From positions 21,025 to 85,024 of the forward strand of contig NZ_QNQT01000011.1 in NCBI RefSeq assembly GCF_003362805.1: a DNA stretch of 64,000 nucleotides. The letters are read 5' to 3'. Position 1 is the stretch's first letter. Every line of letters starts with the position of its first letter. Source of the stretch: Neobacillus piezotolerans. GTDB lineage: Bacteria > Bacillota > Bacilli > Bacillales > Cytobacillaceae. Below the pieces are notes generated by a model. That model ran no database searches and was not told where the DNA came from. It saw only the letters and a list, made by a program, of their open reading frames with translations. Position numbers and translations under genes: made by a program. Shown here piece after piece: positions 26,883-35,986 of the stretch.

Positions 26883-28898
26883 TTATACGGCCAGGTTCCC
26901 TTTCCCAAATTGGAGCTGGTACATCTGGTAGTAGCGGCCTTTTTGTTCCATCAATTCATCATGATTGCCTTTTTCGACAATTTCGCCCTTATCGAGGACA
27001 AGGATTTGGTCGGCATTTCGGATGGTCGATAGCCTGTGGGCGATGATAAACGTTGTCCGCCCTTTCTTAAGGACCTCCATTGCCTCCTGAATGACGGCTT
27101 CTGTCTCGCTGTCGATGCTTGAAGTAGCTTCGTCAAGAATTAGAATGGACGGGTCGAATGCGAGCGCCCTTGCAAAAGAAATCAATTGGCGCTGGCCGCT
27201 TGAAAATGTGGCGCCTTTTTCGGTGACCGGCTCGTCATAGCCTTTTTCAAGATGTTTGAAGATTTCCTCCGCGCCGACATCGCGAAGCGCTTTTTCGACG
27301 CGTTCCCTTGAAATCGAAGGATCGCCGAGGCTGACGTTTGAAGCGATAGTTCCTGTGAACAGATACGGGTCCTGAAGCACAATGCCCATATGGCGGCGCA
27401 GCGCGTTGCGGGTGATTGTTTTTACATTCACCCCATCAATGGTGATTGCGCCTTTTTGGCAGTCATAGAACCGGAAGAGCAGGTTCATGATTGAGCTTTT
27501 TCCGGAGCCAGTATGCCCGACAAGCGCGACAGTCTCTCCGGGACGCGCTTCGAAATAGATGTTCTTTAGCACCCACTCGTTTTCTTTATAGGCAAAAGAC
27601 ACATTGTCAAACCGGACATTCCCTTTGTAATTCGGTAGGTCGGCTCCATTGTCTTCTTCTTCGGATTCATCCAGCAGCGTGAACACCCTCTCGCCGGCGA
27701 CCAGTGCCTGCTCCAGGTTCGCAAGCTGGTTGACGACTCCGACGACCGGTTCGAATAGACGGTTGATGTAATCAACGAACGCATACAGCATACCGAGCGA
27801 GATGGCCGCCTCCGCGTTCAGCGCTTCACCGCCAAAGTACCAGATGAATGCGACGAAAACAATGTTCCGAAGCACATTGACGAGATTATGGGAAGTCAGG
27901 GAATTCAGGTTCAAGAGCTTGTTTTGGTTCCTGAAATGGTCATTGTTCAATTTTTCAAAGTCGGCCCCGGTTTCTTTTTCCCTGCCGAAAGCCTGGATGA
28001 TGTTCATCCCTTGGATAGACTCGTTGACCATTGCATTGATTTCACTGTTGCGCGACCGGATGATATGGTTGTATTTCGATGCGAACTTCCGGTAAATAAG
28101 AATCCACGCATACAGGATTGGCAGAAGCAGCAAGCAGACCGCCGCGAGCTTCGGACTTAGGATGAACAGGGCGATATAGATGCCCCCGATATAGATTGCG
28201 CTTGTAAAGAAAGTCGACAGGACGGTCACATATAGCTCCCGTACCGCTTCGGTATCGTTCGTGATTCTCGCGACAACTTTTCCGGCCGGCAAATTATCGA
28301 AGAAGCGGACAGGCAGCTTCTGGATATGCGCGAAAACATCCTCGCGCATTTTCTGGATAATCCGGTTGGCCGATTTCTGCAGCGTGAACCTTTGCCAGTA
28401 TTGGAAAAATGCCGATACGAGCAGAAGGCCGAAATACATTGCAAGCAGGCTAATGATGCGCGGCAGTTCCGGCGCCGAAAACCTCATTACGTCATTCGCA
28501 GTTAGCTGCGTTGCCGGATAGCTTTCCGTCCGGCCGTCCTTTTCAATTTTTAGGACGCCATCTTTAAAGCTTCGTTTACCATCCCCGTTTACCTTTTCGC
28601 CGACGAAGACAAATTTGGAGCCGGCCTGGAGAATTTGGGCGGGCTTCCCTTTTTCTTCACCAGTTTTAAAATAAGCATCCCTTTTGTAATAGCTGCCTTC
28701 AAACTCGACCGCTTCGTTTCCTTTCGATGTTTCGTGCCAGGTCGATTCTATGCCGAGAATATGATTATCAATGACCCGTTTAGCAATGAATGGCCCGGCT
28801 AAGTCTGCAGCAGCGGATATGGTGAGCATCGCCAGAGCCGCAAAAATGATCATTTTGAATTGCAGAGCGTATTTAAATAATCTTTTTCCAGTTGTCAC
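26883..28898 (-). CDS. bmrD: Heterodimeric multidrug ABC exporter subunit BmrD (YheH)
   Basis: This 671-residue half-transporter has six membrane helices followed by an ATPase domain (Walker A GHTGSGKSS, signature FSSGQRQLIS, Walker B ILILDEATSSID). Between the first and second helices lies an insertion of about 100 soluble residues (about 45-150), the extracellular domain known from B. subtilis BmrD. The catalytic glutamate after Walker B is present, unlike in its partner. It overlaps bmrC by four bases, so the two are translationally coupled. BmrCD exports drugs such as doxorubicin and is induced by ribosome-targeting antibiotics in B. subtilis. RBS GGAGGGAGTG precedes the start. Confidence 0.92.
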   Translation of the reverse strand: MTTGKRLFKYALQFKMIIFAALAMLTISAAADLAGPFIAKRVIDNHILGIESTWHETSKGNEAVEFEGSYYKRDAYFKTGEEKGKPAQILQAGSKFVFVGEKVNGDGKRSFKDGVLKIEKDGRTESYPATQLTANDVMRFSAPELPRIISLLAMYFGLLLVSAFFQYWQRFTLQKSANRIIQKMREDVFAHIQKLPVRFFDNLPAGKVVARITNDTEAVRELYVTVLSTFFTSAIYIGGIYIALFILSPKLAAVCLLLLPILYAWILIYRKFASKYNHIIRSRNSEINAMVNESIQGMNIIQAFGREKETGADFEKLNNDHFRNQNKLLNLNSLTSHNLVNVLRNIVFVAFIWYFGGEALNAEAAISLGMLYAFVDYINRLFEPVVGVVNQLANLEQALVAGERVFTLLDESEEEDNGADLPNYKGNVRFDNVSFAYKENEWVLKNIYFEARPGETVALVGHTGSGKSSIMNLLFRFYDCQKGAITIDGVNVKTITRNALRRHMGIVLQDPYLFTGTIASNVSLGDPSISRERVEKALRDVGAEEIFKHLEKGYDEPVTEKGATFSSGQRQLISFARALAFDPSILILDEATSSIDSETEAVIQEAMEVLKKGRTTFIIAHRLSTIRNADQILVLDKGEIVEKGNHDELMEQKGRYYQMYQLQFGKGNLAV

Positions 28899-30652
28899 AG
28901 TGACACTCCCTCCTCCGCGGCCGTTTCAGCAAGCTGGCGTTCGTATTGCTCTTTGTACCAGCCGCCATTTTCCATCAATTCTTCGTGTGTACCTTCTTCA
29001 ATGATTCGCCCGTTATCAAGCACAATGATCCGGTCAGCATGCTGGACCGCCGACATCCTGTGGGTCGTAATGACATTTGTTTTTCCGGCGCGATCCCTCT
29101 GGATATTTTCGATGATTTGCTGTTCTGTTTTGGCGTCAACCGCAGAAAGTGAATCATCCAGAATCAGGATTTCCGGATTCTTAATCATCGCCCGGGCGAT
29201 TGAAATCCGTTGCTTTTGCCCGCCGGACAAGGAAACGCCCTTTTCGCCGACAAGCGTTTCGAGCCCTTCCGGCAAATTGGCCAAATCCTTCCGGAAGTCC
29301 GCCGAGTCGATTGACTGCTGAAGCTCATTTTCACTTGCTTCCTTGTTCCCGAACAAAATGTTCTCGCGGATCGACCTTGAAAAAAGCACATGGTCCTGAG
29401 GAACATAGCCAATCCAGCCGCGGACGTCCTCAAGTGGCTGATCCTCAATTGGCACATCCGCAATCGCCAGTCTGCCTTCCCCAGCCGGATATTCGCGTAA
29501 AAGCTGCTTGATGAACGTTGTTTTCCCGCTGCCCGTTTTTCCGACAATGCCAAGCGTCTCTCCCTGGTTCAGGCGGACATTTATTTGGGCAAGATTGTCC
29601 TGGCTCGAGCTTGGGTAACGGAATGTCACATCATCATAATGGATACTGTCAGGAGATTTGGCGCTAACCGTCTCCTCCTTGTCTTTAACATCCTCCTTGT
29701 AAGCGAGGATTTCCTGAACGCGGTCGAGTGATGCATTGCCGCGCTGCATGATGTTAATCAGCTCACCAACGGCAAACATCGGCCAAATCAGCATCCCGAG
29801 ATACACGTTGAACGAAACAAGGTCACCCAGGGTGATTTGCTGGCTAAAAACCAGCTTCGCACCATAGCCAAGGCCGATCATATAGCTGACTCCGACAAGG
29901 ATTTTAATCGTAGGGTTAAAGAGCGAATCGATTCTCGCAACGGCGATGTTTTTTTCAAAAAGGCTTTCTGTCATGCTGTGGAATGTCTTTCGCTCTTCCC
30001 TTTCCTGGACGTATGCGCGGGTGACACGTATCCCCGCTATTGATTCAAGAACGCGGTCATTCAGTTCGCCGAATGCGTTTTGCGCCTTCATAAATCTACC
30101 GTGAACCTTCTTTCCGTACGCATTCATTAGGATCGCCATGATTGGCAGCGGAATGATGGACACGAGCGTCAATTTCCAGCTGATTGTAAACCCCATTGTT
30201 AAAAGGATTGTCAGCATCCAGACAGTCGAATCAACTAAAGTGAGGATTCCAAATCCGGCCGTCATGGAAATTGCCTTAATGTCATTCGTCGCCCTTGCCA
30301 TCAAATCCCCTGTCCGGTTTTTTTCGTAAAATGGCGGCGCCATCCTGAGAAGATGTCGCATAAAATTGCTCCTCAGCTTTCTCTCGACGAGGAATGCCCC
30401 ACCAAACAGCTTATAGTGCCAAATATACGTGATCGAATAGGATAGGACCGTAACAAGCAAAAGAATCCCGACATAGCGAAGGATGATCTCCCTTGCCATC
30501 GCACCTGTCTGGATATCGTCGATTGCCATCCCAATCAATTTCGGCGGCAGGATATCGATAAGCCCCGCGATGGCGAGCAGGATAATCGATACCGTGTACC
30601 TTTTCCAATTTTCTTTAAAAAACCAGCTCAATTTTTTCAAAACAGAAAACAT
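28895..30652 (-). CDS. bmrC: Heterodimeric multidrug ABC exporter subunit BmrC (YheI)
   Basis: The ATG at 30652 has GAGGAG ten bases upstream, giving 585 residues, the length I recall for B. subtilis YheI. Six membrane helices precede the ATPase domain (Walker A GKTGSGKTT, signature LSGGQKQRIS). Walker B ends ILILDDSLSAVD, so the catalytic glutamate is replaced by aspartate. This is the degenerate-site pattern of heterodimeric exporters and fits BmrC paired with BmrD. The leader upstream carries a short peptide gene and a terminator, consistent with translation-coupled attenuation. Confidence 0.92.
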   Translation of the reverse strand: MFSVLKKLSWFFKENWKRYTVSIILLAIAGLIDILPPKLIGMAIDDIQTGAMAREIILRYVGILLLVTVLSYSITYIWHYKLFGGAFLVERKLRSNFMRHLLRMAPPFYEKNRTGDLMARATNDIKAISMTAGFGILTLVDSTVWMLTILLTMGFTISWKLTLVSIIPLPIMAILMNAYGKKVHGRFMKAQNAFGELNDRVLESIAGIRVTRAYVQEREERKTFHSMTESLFEKNIAVARIDSLFNPTIKILVGVSYMIGLGYGAKLVFSQQITLGDLVSFNVYLGMLIWPMFAVGELINIMQRGNASLDRVQEILAYKEDVKDKEETVSAKSPDSIHYDDVTFRYPSSSQDNLAQINVRLNQGETLGIVGKTGSGKTTFIKQLLREYPAGEGRLAIADVPIEDQPLEDVRGWIGYVPQDHVLFSRSIRENILFGNKEASENELQQSIDSADFRKDLANLPEGLETLVGEKGVSLSGGQKQRISIARAMIKNPEILILDDSLSAVDAKTEQQIIENIQRDRAGKTNVITTHRMSAVQHADRIIVLDNGRIIEEGTHEELMENGGWYKEQYERQLAETAAEEGVSL

Positions 30653-30717
30653 GTAAAACCAACTCCTCTTTGTTAGCCGTGCCCCATGCCATTTCAATGA
30701 TTTTATTCAGAAGACAC

Positions 30718-30752
30718 CAAAAAGGACATACCGCAGCACTGCGATATGTCCC
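30718..30752 (-). terminator. Attenuator terminator in the bmrCD leader
   Basis: On the minus strand GGACATATCGC pairs with GCGGTATGTCC (one wobble pair) and is followed by TTTTTGG, 65 bases before the bmrC start. Its location between a leader peptide and the exporter genes indicates conditional termination. Further hairpins lie between (TGCGTTC with GAACGCA, and CTTTGCC with GGCAAAG around the leader stop), giving candidates for competing structures. Confidence 0.7.
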
Positions 30753-30839
30753 TGAATAATCATCTACTATAGGAGACAAACCATGTTGCGTTCATTCGGA
30801 ACGCAGCCAAGCCTGCCTGGATAGCTTTGCCTCCTTCAA

Positions 30840-30926
30840 TTAATGGGCGGCAAAGGGCGGAAACAGGGGCAGGGTGCAATTCCATCCATATTCAGCTGTA
30901 TAACATTTTTCAACAATTCTGAGCAT
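30840..30926 (-). CDS. Leader peptide of bmrCD (BmrB/YheJ-like), 28 residues
   Basis: The ATG at 30926 follows GGAGG by eight bases, an excellent RBS. The peptide starts MLRIVEKCYTAEYG and ends with a proline- and phenylalanine-rich stretch (PLFPPFAAH). In B. subtilis the leader gene bmrB (yheJ) lies at this place and ribosome stalling on it prevents termination, switching on bmrCD under translation inhibitors. I infer the same arrangement from position and from the attenuator behind it. I did not recognise sequence identity with BmrB. Confidence 0.65.
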   Translation of the reverse strand: MLRIVEKCYTAEYGWNCTLPLFPPFAAH

Positions 30927-30949
30927 GACGCGCCCCTCCTTTTCCTTTT

Positions 30950-31022
30950 TACTCCACTCTTAATGGGTCGTTTGGTCCACTTAACCCTCAGCGGAAAACC
31001 ACCGCTGGGGAAGGTTCACTTT
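30950..31022 (-). repeat. Structured dispersed repeat, short copy
   Basis: Read on the minus strand it begins AAAGTGAACCTTCC, forms CAGCGG/CCGCTG, continues GGGTTAAGTGGACCAAACG and ends CATTAAGAGTGGAGTAA. It matches both ends of the element at 17944-18090 but lacks that copy's large central hairpin. Here it lies directly upstream of the bmrCD leader peptide RBS. Confidence 0.7.
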
Positions 31023-31105
31023 ATACTAAGTTAGGTTAACACCAGGACTTGCCGTTTGTCAAACAAAATTCCCAAAAAAGGGTTTATTTTCCGAAAAGAA
31101 ACCTG

Positions 31106-32278
31106 TTAGGAAAAAGTGCCTTTTACAATCGCGGTTCCATCACGGACCATCATTCTGCCCATTGCAAAAACATCATTAATCGCAAGGGTTTCCTTGTCTA
31201 GTATAACAATGTCTGCATCTTTTCCTTCCGCGATCATCCCTTTGCAAGAAAGCTTCAGGATAGCGGCAGGATTCTGAGTGATGACCCTTAAGGCAATTTC
31301 AATTGGGATTCTTTCCTGGACAATCGCATCCCTGACCTCATCGTACAGTGTTGAAACCTTGCCAATCTTCAATCCTAGCAACTCTCCGAATTCATCGAAA
31401 TCCGGAAGGCTTCCCTGTGCGTCTGAAGTAAACGTAATCTGTGAAATATCGATATGCTGGTCAAGCATCCTTCTCAAGCCGATGGACGGTTTTACTTCCC
31501 CTTCATCAAAAAACTTCGGAATCGAGCTCGTTGTGAAGTCGACATACCCGCCCTTTTTCGCAAAGCGGATGCCTTCTTCGAATAGATGGTGGTTCCGGTT
31601 AATATGGGTCGGGTAAAACTGCCTGATCGGAATATCCGTCTTTTCGACCACTTCTTCTATTATCTTTAAATGATTATAGCTGTCGCCGACATGCACATTC
31701 ACGATTCCGCTTTTCCCCGATAATAGTCCGCCAATCCTTGCTGCTGATGCAATTTTCGCCATTTCTTCGGCTGTTGGCTGTGAGGAACGGTGATCCGCAA
31801 TCGCTACTTCCCCCGCTCCGATTACTTTATCGATCAGGATGATGTCGTCTTCAATTTTACCGGTAAGCGTCTTTAATGGAACCTGATAGGAACCGGTATG
31901 GACATAGCAGGTAATGCCTTCTTCATCAAGGGCGCGCGCTTTGGCAATCAGGTTTGTCATTGTCCTAGTTGTTCCGTCGGTACCCAGTACTCCGACGATT
32001 GTCGTTACACCCGCGAGGGTCGCATCGGTCAGCTGCAATTCGGGAGTCCGGGTCCGGTAGCTCCCCTCGCCGCCACCTCCGGTAATATGTACATGCGCAT
32101 CAATAAAACCGGGTACAATATATTTCCCCTCCGCATCGACAACCGTTACAGGGGCGAAATTTTCCGGGACGTCAATTTGGTCGGCGATGCAGCCAATCTT
32201 CCGGTCAACGATTAAAAGGTCTTTTTTACCAAGATAATGTGGGGCATAAATTTCCCCGTTTTTAATGAGGGTTAACAC
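31106..32278 (-). CDS. iadA: Beta-aspartyl (isoaspartyl) dipeptidase
   Basis: This 390-residue amidohydrolase has the same length as E. coli IadA. The zinc ligands His-x-His appear in FIDAHVHITGGGGEG, further histidines in VNVHVGDSYNH and YPTHINRNHH, and the metal-binding aspartate in FTSDAQGSLP. IadA cleaves beta-aspartyl dipeptides, which arise from damaged proteins. It starts at the last ATG before the non-coding 32279-32474. It stands alone. Confidence 0.9.
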   Translation of the reverse strand: MLTLIKNGEIYAPHYLGKKDLLIVDRKIGCIADQIDVPENFAPVTVVDAEGKYIVPGFIDAHVHITGGGGEGSYRTRTPELQLTDATLAGVTTIVGVLGTDGTTRTMTNLIAKARALDEEGITCYVHTGSYQVPLKTLTGKIEDDIILIDKVIGAGEVAIADHRSSQPTAEEMAKIASAARIGGLLSGKSGIVNVHVGDSYNHLKIIEEVVEKTDIPIRQFYPTHINRNHHLFEEGIRFAKKGGYVDFTTSSIPKFFDEGEVKPSIGLRRMLDQHIDISQITFTSDAQGSLPDFDEFGELLGLKIGKVSTLYDEVRDAIVQERIPIEIALRVITQNPAAILKLSCKGMIAEGKDADIVILDKETLAINDVFAMGRMMVRDGTAIVKGTFS

Positions 32279-32495
32279 TTTGCATTTCTCCTCTCTGGGA
32301 ACGTACTAGCCACCTCCCTCCTTAGAGGAGAAGGCGGCTCCGCTGTCCTAACTATACCTAAAAGATACCCAGCCGCGCAATTAGGCAAAACCGCATTTAA
32401 AAGATGGGCGCATTATTGTGGTTTCAGTGAACATCGGGGTGGGTAAATAAGTACCACAACGTAAAATAGGACAAATGGCAAAGGAGAAAAGAACG

Positions 32496-32819
32496 ATGAA
32501 AGAAATCATGTCAGCTAATGTTATTATCCTCAATAGATTCATGATGAAGAAAATGCTTGATATTTTTCAGGCTGCCAAGCAATTCAATGGATCAACTTAC
32601 CTGTATTGCAGGAATCGGGCAGTCGACGCGGCTAATCTTCCTAAACTCGTCTCTTTCCTATTAACTTTGGAGCCCGGAACGGCCGTGAAAATCATTGCGG
32701 AAGGCGAAAACGTCCAGGAGCATCTTGATGGCATCCAGAAAATCTGCACTTCTGAACTCTCGATATTGCGAAAGAGCGAAAAGCGTTTCCTTAATACAAG
32801 CGAAACGTTCCAGATTTAG
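32496..32819 (+). CDS. HPr-family protein lacking the phosphorylatable histidine
   Basis: I use the ATG at 32496 (GGAG about ten bases upstream), giving 107 residues. The fold pattern is HPr-like: AAKQFNGSTYLYCRNRAVDAANLPKL and then LEPGTAVKIIAEGEN correspond to HPr strands and helices, but the active-site GLHARP is replaced by ILNRFMMKK, so His15 is absent. Ser46 of HPr has no clear counterpart either. It cannot act as a normal phosphocarrier; a regulatory or structural role is possible. It is followed by two tiny membrane-protein genes in the same direction. Confidence 0.75.
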   Translation: MKEIMSANVIILNRFMMKKMLDIFQAAKQFNGSTYLYCRNRAVDAANLPKLVSFLLTLEPGTAVKIIAEGENVQEHLDGIQKICTSELSILRKSEKRFLNTSETFQI

Positions 32820-32830
32820 GATGGTACGCC

Positions 32831-32902
32831 ATGATTAGGACTATCCTTACACTGATTGGCGCAATCGTCGTAATTTACTTGCTAATAAATTGGCTGGGCT
32901 GA
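32831..32902 (+). CDS. Putative 23-residue membrane peptide
   Basis: The ATG at 32831 starts a peptide MIRTILTLIGAIVVIYLL followed by five more residues, a single membrane helix. AGGATGG lies about eight bases upstream. It sits 11 bases after the HPr-like gene and just before another small membrane-protein gene, so the three could be one transcript. The function is unknown. Confidence 0.5.
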   Translation: MIRTILTLIGAIVVIYLLINWLG

Positions 32903-32925
32903 CCAGCGGAAACGAGGTGTTCGAA

Positions 32926-33075
32926 GTGGAAGAAAAGCGCAATGTCGAAGTAAGGAAAGAGGAACATTCCGACAGCTCCCGCGTGGGTAGCACGTTCATC
33001 AAGTACGCGGCATACCTGGTCATCTTTTTCGGAGTCCTCTGGTTTTTGATTAACTATATATTGCCGAAGTTTTAA
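32926..33075 (+). CDS. Small single-helix membrane protein
   Basis: The preferred GTG start at 32926 (GAGGTG ten bases upstream) gives 49 residues: a charged N-terminal part (VEEKRNVEVRKEEH) and a C-terminal membrane helix (YLVIFFGVLWFLINYIL). A terminator follows directly. I do not recognise a family. Confidence 0.55.
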   Translation: MEEKRNVEVRKEEHSDSSRVGSTFIKYAAYLVIFFGVLWFLINYILPKF

Positions 33076-33077
33076 AA

Positions 33078-33101
33078 GCAGGGCGCGTGCCCTGTTTTTT
33101 A
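33078..33101 (+). terminator. Terminator after the HPr-like gene cluster
   Basis: CAGGGC and GCCCTG form the stem, followed by TTTTTT. Confidence 0.8.
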
Positions 33102-33225
33102 TTTTGGGGTACACCATTCTTTGGCTACTCTACGAAATTTTTATAGAAAAATGCTGCCATGAATTCTGGCTTATTCAGGCACCGATGCTACGAAAGGTCA
33201 AGTCTTTGTACAAACCCATGGCCTC

Positions 33226-33477
33226 TTTGGACTCACAACCTATGAAAACTTACTTCTGTGTCCAAACATAAGGCAGCTTTGGACTCACAACCTATGAAAA
33301 CCCACTTTTGTGTCCAAACATGAGGCGGCTTTGGACTCACAACCTTCGAAAACTCACTTTTGTGTCCAAACATAAGCCAGCTTTGGACTCACAAACTATG
33401 AAAACACACTTCCGTGTCCAAACATGAGCTGACTCCGGACTCACAACCCCTCTTGTCCCGATAACCAACCTACAGCA
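33226..33477. repeat. Tandem array of 52-bp hairpin-forming units
   Basis: Units start at 33226, 33278, 33330, 33382 and 33434 with an exact 52-base period; four are complete and the fifth is decayed. Each begins TTTGGACTCACAACC and ends TGTGTCCAAACATRAG. TTTGGACTCA and TGTGTCCAAA pair with one mismatch, so each unit is a hairpin. The unit-to-unit spacer (AAGGCAGC-like) varies slightly. The rest of 33102-33551 holds no gene. Confidence 0.85.
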
Positions 33478-33551
33478 TTCCAAGCCCAACTTTCAAACCT
33501 CGTAACTTCACAAAACGCAAAACAAAATGGCGGGGTTTCCCCCGCCATCCT

Positions 33552-35633
33552 TCAATCCTTATCCTTACCCTTACCCTTTTCCTTTTTCCCTTTGTCTTTG
33601 CCTTTCCCTTTGTCCTTTGTTTTCTTTTCCCATTTTTCTCGTTCTTTTTTAACCCGTTCTTCCCACTTCTTCGCACCGCTGTTCAGTTCATCCCACAGCG
33701 CATTGCGTTTCTTCTCTTCCTCGGCACGTTTTCTTTGGGCAATCAATTCATCAATGTGCTGGACATTAAAGCTTGAAGGCGGTGTTCCTGCAAGCGCGCC
33801 TTCCATGGATTTGCGGAAAATAACCGCGGCTCCTTCACTGCTAGTTGTTGTCAGGAAATGATTCTTGTCGGTCTTATCGTAACCGACCCAAACCGCCCCG
33901 ACCAGGTCCGGAGTGTATCCGACAAACCACTGATCTTTAACACCATCAATTCCCGGGATGTCAACTTGGGTGGATCCTGTTTTCCCGGCAATTTCCCGGC
34001 CTTCAATCCTGGCTCCTTTACCGGTTCCGTGCTCAACAACCCCGAGCAGCATCGTATTCATCTTGTCGGCCACTTCAGGTGTTGTAACCTTCGTTTTCTG
34101 TTCCTTTCTCTCGGCGACCACTTTTCCGGAAGCATCGACAATCCGGACAATCGTATGGGCATCGGCCCTTTCTCCCCGATTGGCAAAAACAGAAAACGCC
34201 TCCGCCATATTTTTCGGGGATACCCCTGTATGAAGCCCACCAAGAGCGACGGCAAGGTTACGGTCCTCGTTATCAAGGGGGAGACCGAATTTTTTGATCG
34301 ATTCAAGGCCTTTTTCAATGCCTAGCTCGTTCAAAAGCCACACTGCAGGGACGTTCTTCGAATCCTTTACGGCTTCATACATTGGAATTTCCCCATCAAA
34401 CCTGCCGTTGTAGTTGTTCGGTTCATAATCGCCAAACTTCATTTTTTCATCCTTGACCATGTCGGTTATTTTCCAGCCTTCCTCGAGCGCTGGCGTATAG
34501 GGAACAATCGGCTTAATGGCTGAGCCTGGCTGCCTTTTCAGCTGGGTCGCGCGGTTGTAGCCCCTGAATACATGCTCGCCGCGGCCGCCAACAAGAGCCC
34601 TGATTCCGCCAGATTTCGCATCGACCAGGACCGCGCCGCTTTGGACAAGCTGGTCCTTCCCGGCTGGGAACAGGTAGTCATCCTTATAGGTTGCTTCCAC
34701 AGCCGCCTGCATTTTAGGATCCATCTCCGTATAGATTTTATAGCCGCCGGTCAAGAGTTCATCCTGTGTAAAACCATACGTTTTAATTGCTTCCTCAAAA
34801 ACCGCGTCGACATAATAAGGATACTTGCCGTTGAATGGATCCACACTTTTATCCACAAGGGTTACCTTTTCCTGTTTTGCCTTTTCCGCCTCTTCCTTCT
34901 TAATGAAGCCATGCTCAACCATCATGCCGAGGACAACATCCCGGCGTTTTATAGCTTTGTCCAGATGCTTGTAAGGATTGAGGGCGGATGGAGCTTTGAT
35001 GAGCCCGGCAAGTATCGCCGATTCACCAAGCGTAAGCTCCTTTACTTCCTTTCCAAAATACTTTTTCGCAGCACGGTTAATCCCCCACGCACCGTCGCCA
35101 AAATAAATGGTGTTTAAATACATTTCGAGTATTTCATCCTTGGAATACTCCTTCTCGATTTCCCTGGCAAGGATTGCTTCCTTTAATTTCCGGGTATACG
35201 TCTTCTCGGAATCAAGGATTGCGTTTTTTGTCAGCTGCTGGGTAATGGTGCTTCCCCCCTCAACGACGCCGCCAGCAATCAGATTACGGAAAAAGGCCCG
35301 TGAAATTCCAATCAAGTCCACTCCGCCGTGCTTATAAAAACGGTGGTCCTCGATTGCGACAACCGCGTTTTTCATATGCTCCGGAACATCCTTAATTGGC
35401 GTCCCTTCACTCTTATTGGCCGTAACCTTGCTAGCCACCTTCTCGTGCACGTCATATATAACGGTCGCCTTGTTCAATTCATTTTTTAACGCGGATATAT
35501 CGGCGTCCTTCGAGAAAAAGTGAAAAGAGCCCAATAACCCCAAAAACATCGTCGCTAGGGACAGGACGATAACCTGGGTCATATGCCACTTTTTCCAATT
35601 TTCGTATAGTCCGCTGAACAATAGCCTTCTCAT
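33552..35633 (-). CDS. Class A penicillin-binding protein
   Basis: This 693-residue bifunctional cell-wall synthase has one N-terminal membrane anchor (about residues 20-42). The glycosyltransferase domain (about 75-250) carries IEDHRFYKHGGVD and GGSTITQQLTKN. The transpeptidase domain (about 310-600) carries the serine motif SAIK in RQPGSAIKP, SKN in KDSKNVPAV and KTGS in AGKTGSTQ. The C-terminus is a low-complexity tail of Lys, Gly, Asp and Glu (KDKGKGKDKGKKEKGKG) exposed outside. It polymerises and crosslinks peptidoglycan. It is near PBP1A/PbpF-type enzymes; I cannot choose a symbol. Confidence 0.93.
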   Translation of the reverse strand: MRRLLFSGLYENWKKWHMTQVIVLSLATMFLGLLGSFHFFSKDADISALKNELNKATVIYDVHEKVASKVTANKSEGTPIKDVPEHMKNAVVAIEDHRFYKHGGVDLIGISRAFFRNLIAGGVVEGGSTITQQLTKNAILDSEKTYTRKLKEAILAREIEKEYSKDEILEMYLNTIYFGDGAWGINRAAKKYFGKEVKELTLGESAILAGLIKAPSALNPYKHLDKAIKRRDVVLGMMVEHGFIKKEEAEKAKQEKVTLVDKSVDPFNGKYPYYVDAVFEEAIKTYGFTQDELLTGGYKIYTEMDPKMQAAVEATYKDDYLFPAGKDQLVQSGAVLVDAKSGGIRALVGGRGEHVFRGYNRATQLKRQPGSAIKPIVPYTPALEEGWKITDMVKDEKMKFGDYEPNNYNGRFDGEIPMYEAVKDSKNVPAVWLLNELGIEKGLESIKKFGLPLDNEDRNLAVALGGLHTGVSPKNMAEAFSVFANRGERADAHTIVRIVDASGKVVAERKEQKTKVTTPEVADKMNTMLLGVVEHGTGKGARIEGREIAGKTGSTQVDIPGIDGVKDQWFVGYTPDLVGAVWVGYDKTDKNHFLTTTSSEGAAVIFRKSMEGALAGTPPSSFNVQHIDELIAQRKRAEEEKKRNALWDELNSGAKKWEERVKKEREKWEKKTKDKGKGKDKGKKEKGKGKDKD

Positions 35634-35783
35634 AATGCCCTCCTGTATGAAAACCTCCTGGTTGTTAGGCCAAGAAACATGGGATGTATAGGGATCATAG
35701 TGCCTTTTCTTAGTATCTAATACCCAAGCCGCGGATAATCTACACTCTCCCAGCTCCTGCCCCTTAATGCCTAAGACTTTCGC

Positions 35784-35820
35784 AAAAAAATAAAAGCATC
35801 CGATTTCTCGTATGCTTTTT
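35784..35820 (-). terminator. Terminator of the 55-residue gene
   Basis: AAAAGCAT pairs with ATGCTTTT and a T-run follows on the minus strand; the stem begins at the stop codon. Confidence 0.8.
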
Positions 35821-35986
35821 ACCCGGAAAGTCCCGTTTTCGGAATATCCTCCTGATTTAGGCCGTTCATTTCTTTATAAAGGGATTGCATATACATATAG
35901 ACAATTTGCTTAACTTTATCATCAGCTTCAATTATGTCTAAATGCTGTAGGCATTTCCTAATGGTTGGATGTACCTGTGAACTCAT
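35819..35986 (-). CDS. Hypothetical 55-residue protein
   Basis: The ATG at 35986 has GAGGTGATTTGC upstream, a strong RBS, and a terminator follows the stop. The protein (MSSQVHPTIRKCLQHLDIIE at the start, KVKQIVYMYMQSLYKEM in the middle) is soluble and probably helical. There is no known domain. It is divergent from the universal stress protein gene. Confidence 0.7.
   Translation of the reverse strand: MSSQVHPTIRKCLQHLDIIEADDKVKQIVYMYMQSLYKEMNGLNQEDIPKTGLSG

Noticed and set aside
33226..33477. CRISPR array
   Set aside because: The whole 52-base unit is repeated, with no unique spacers, and there are no cas genes.
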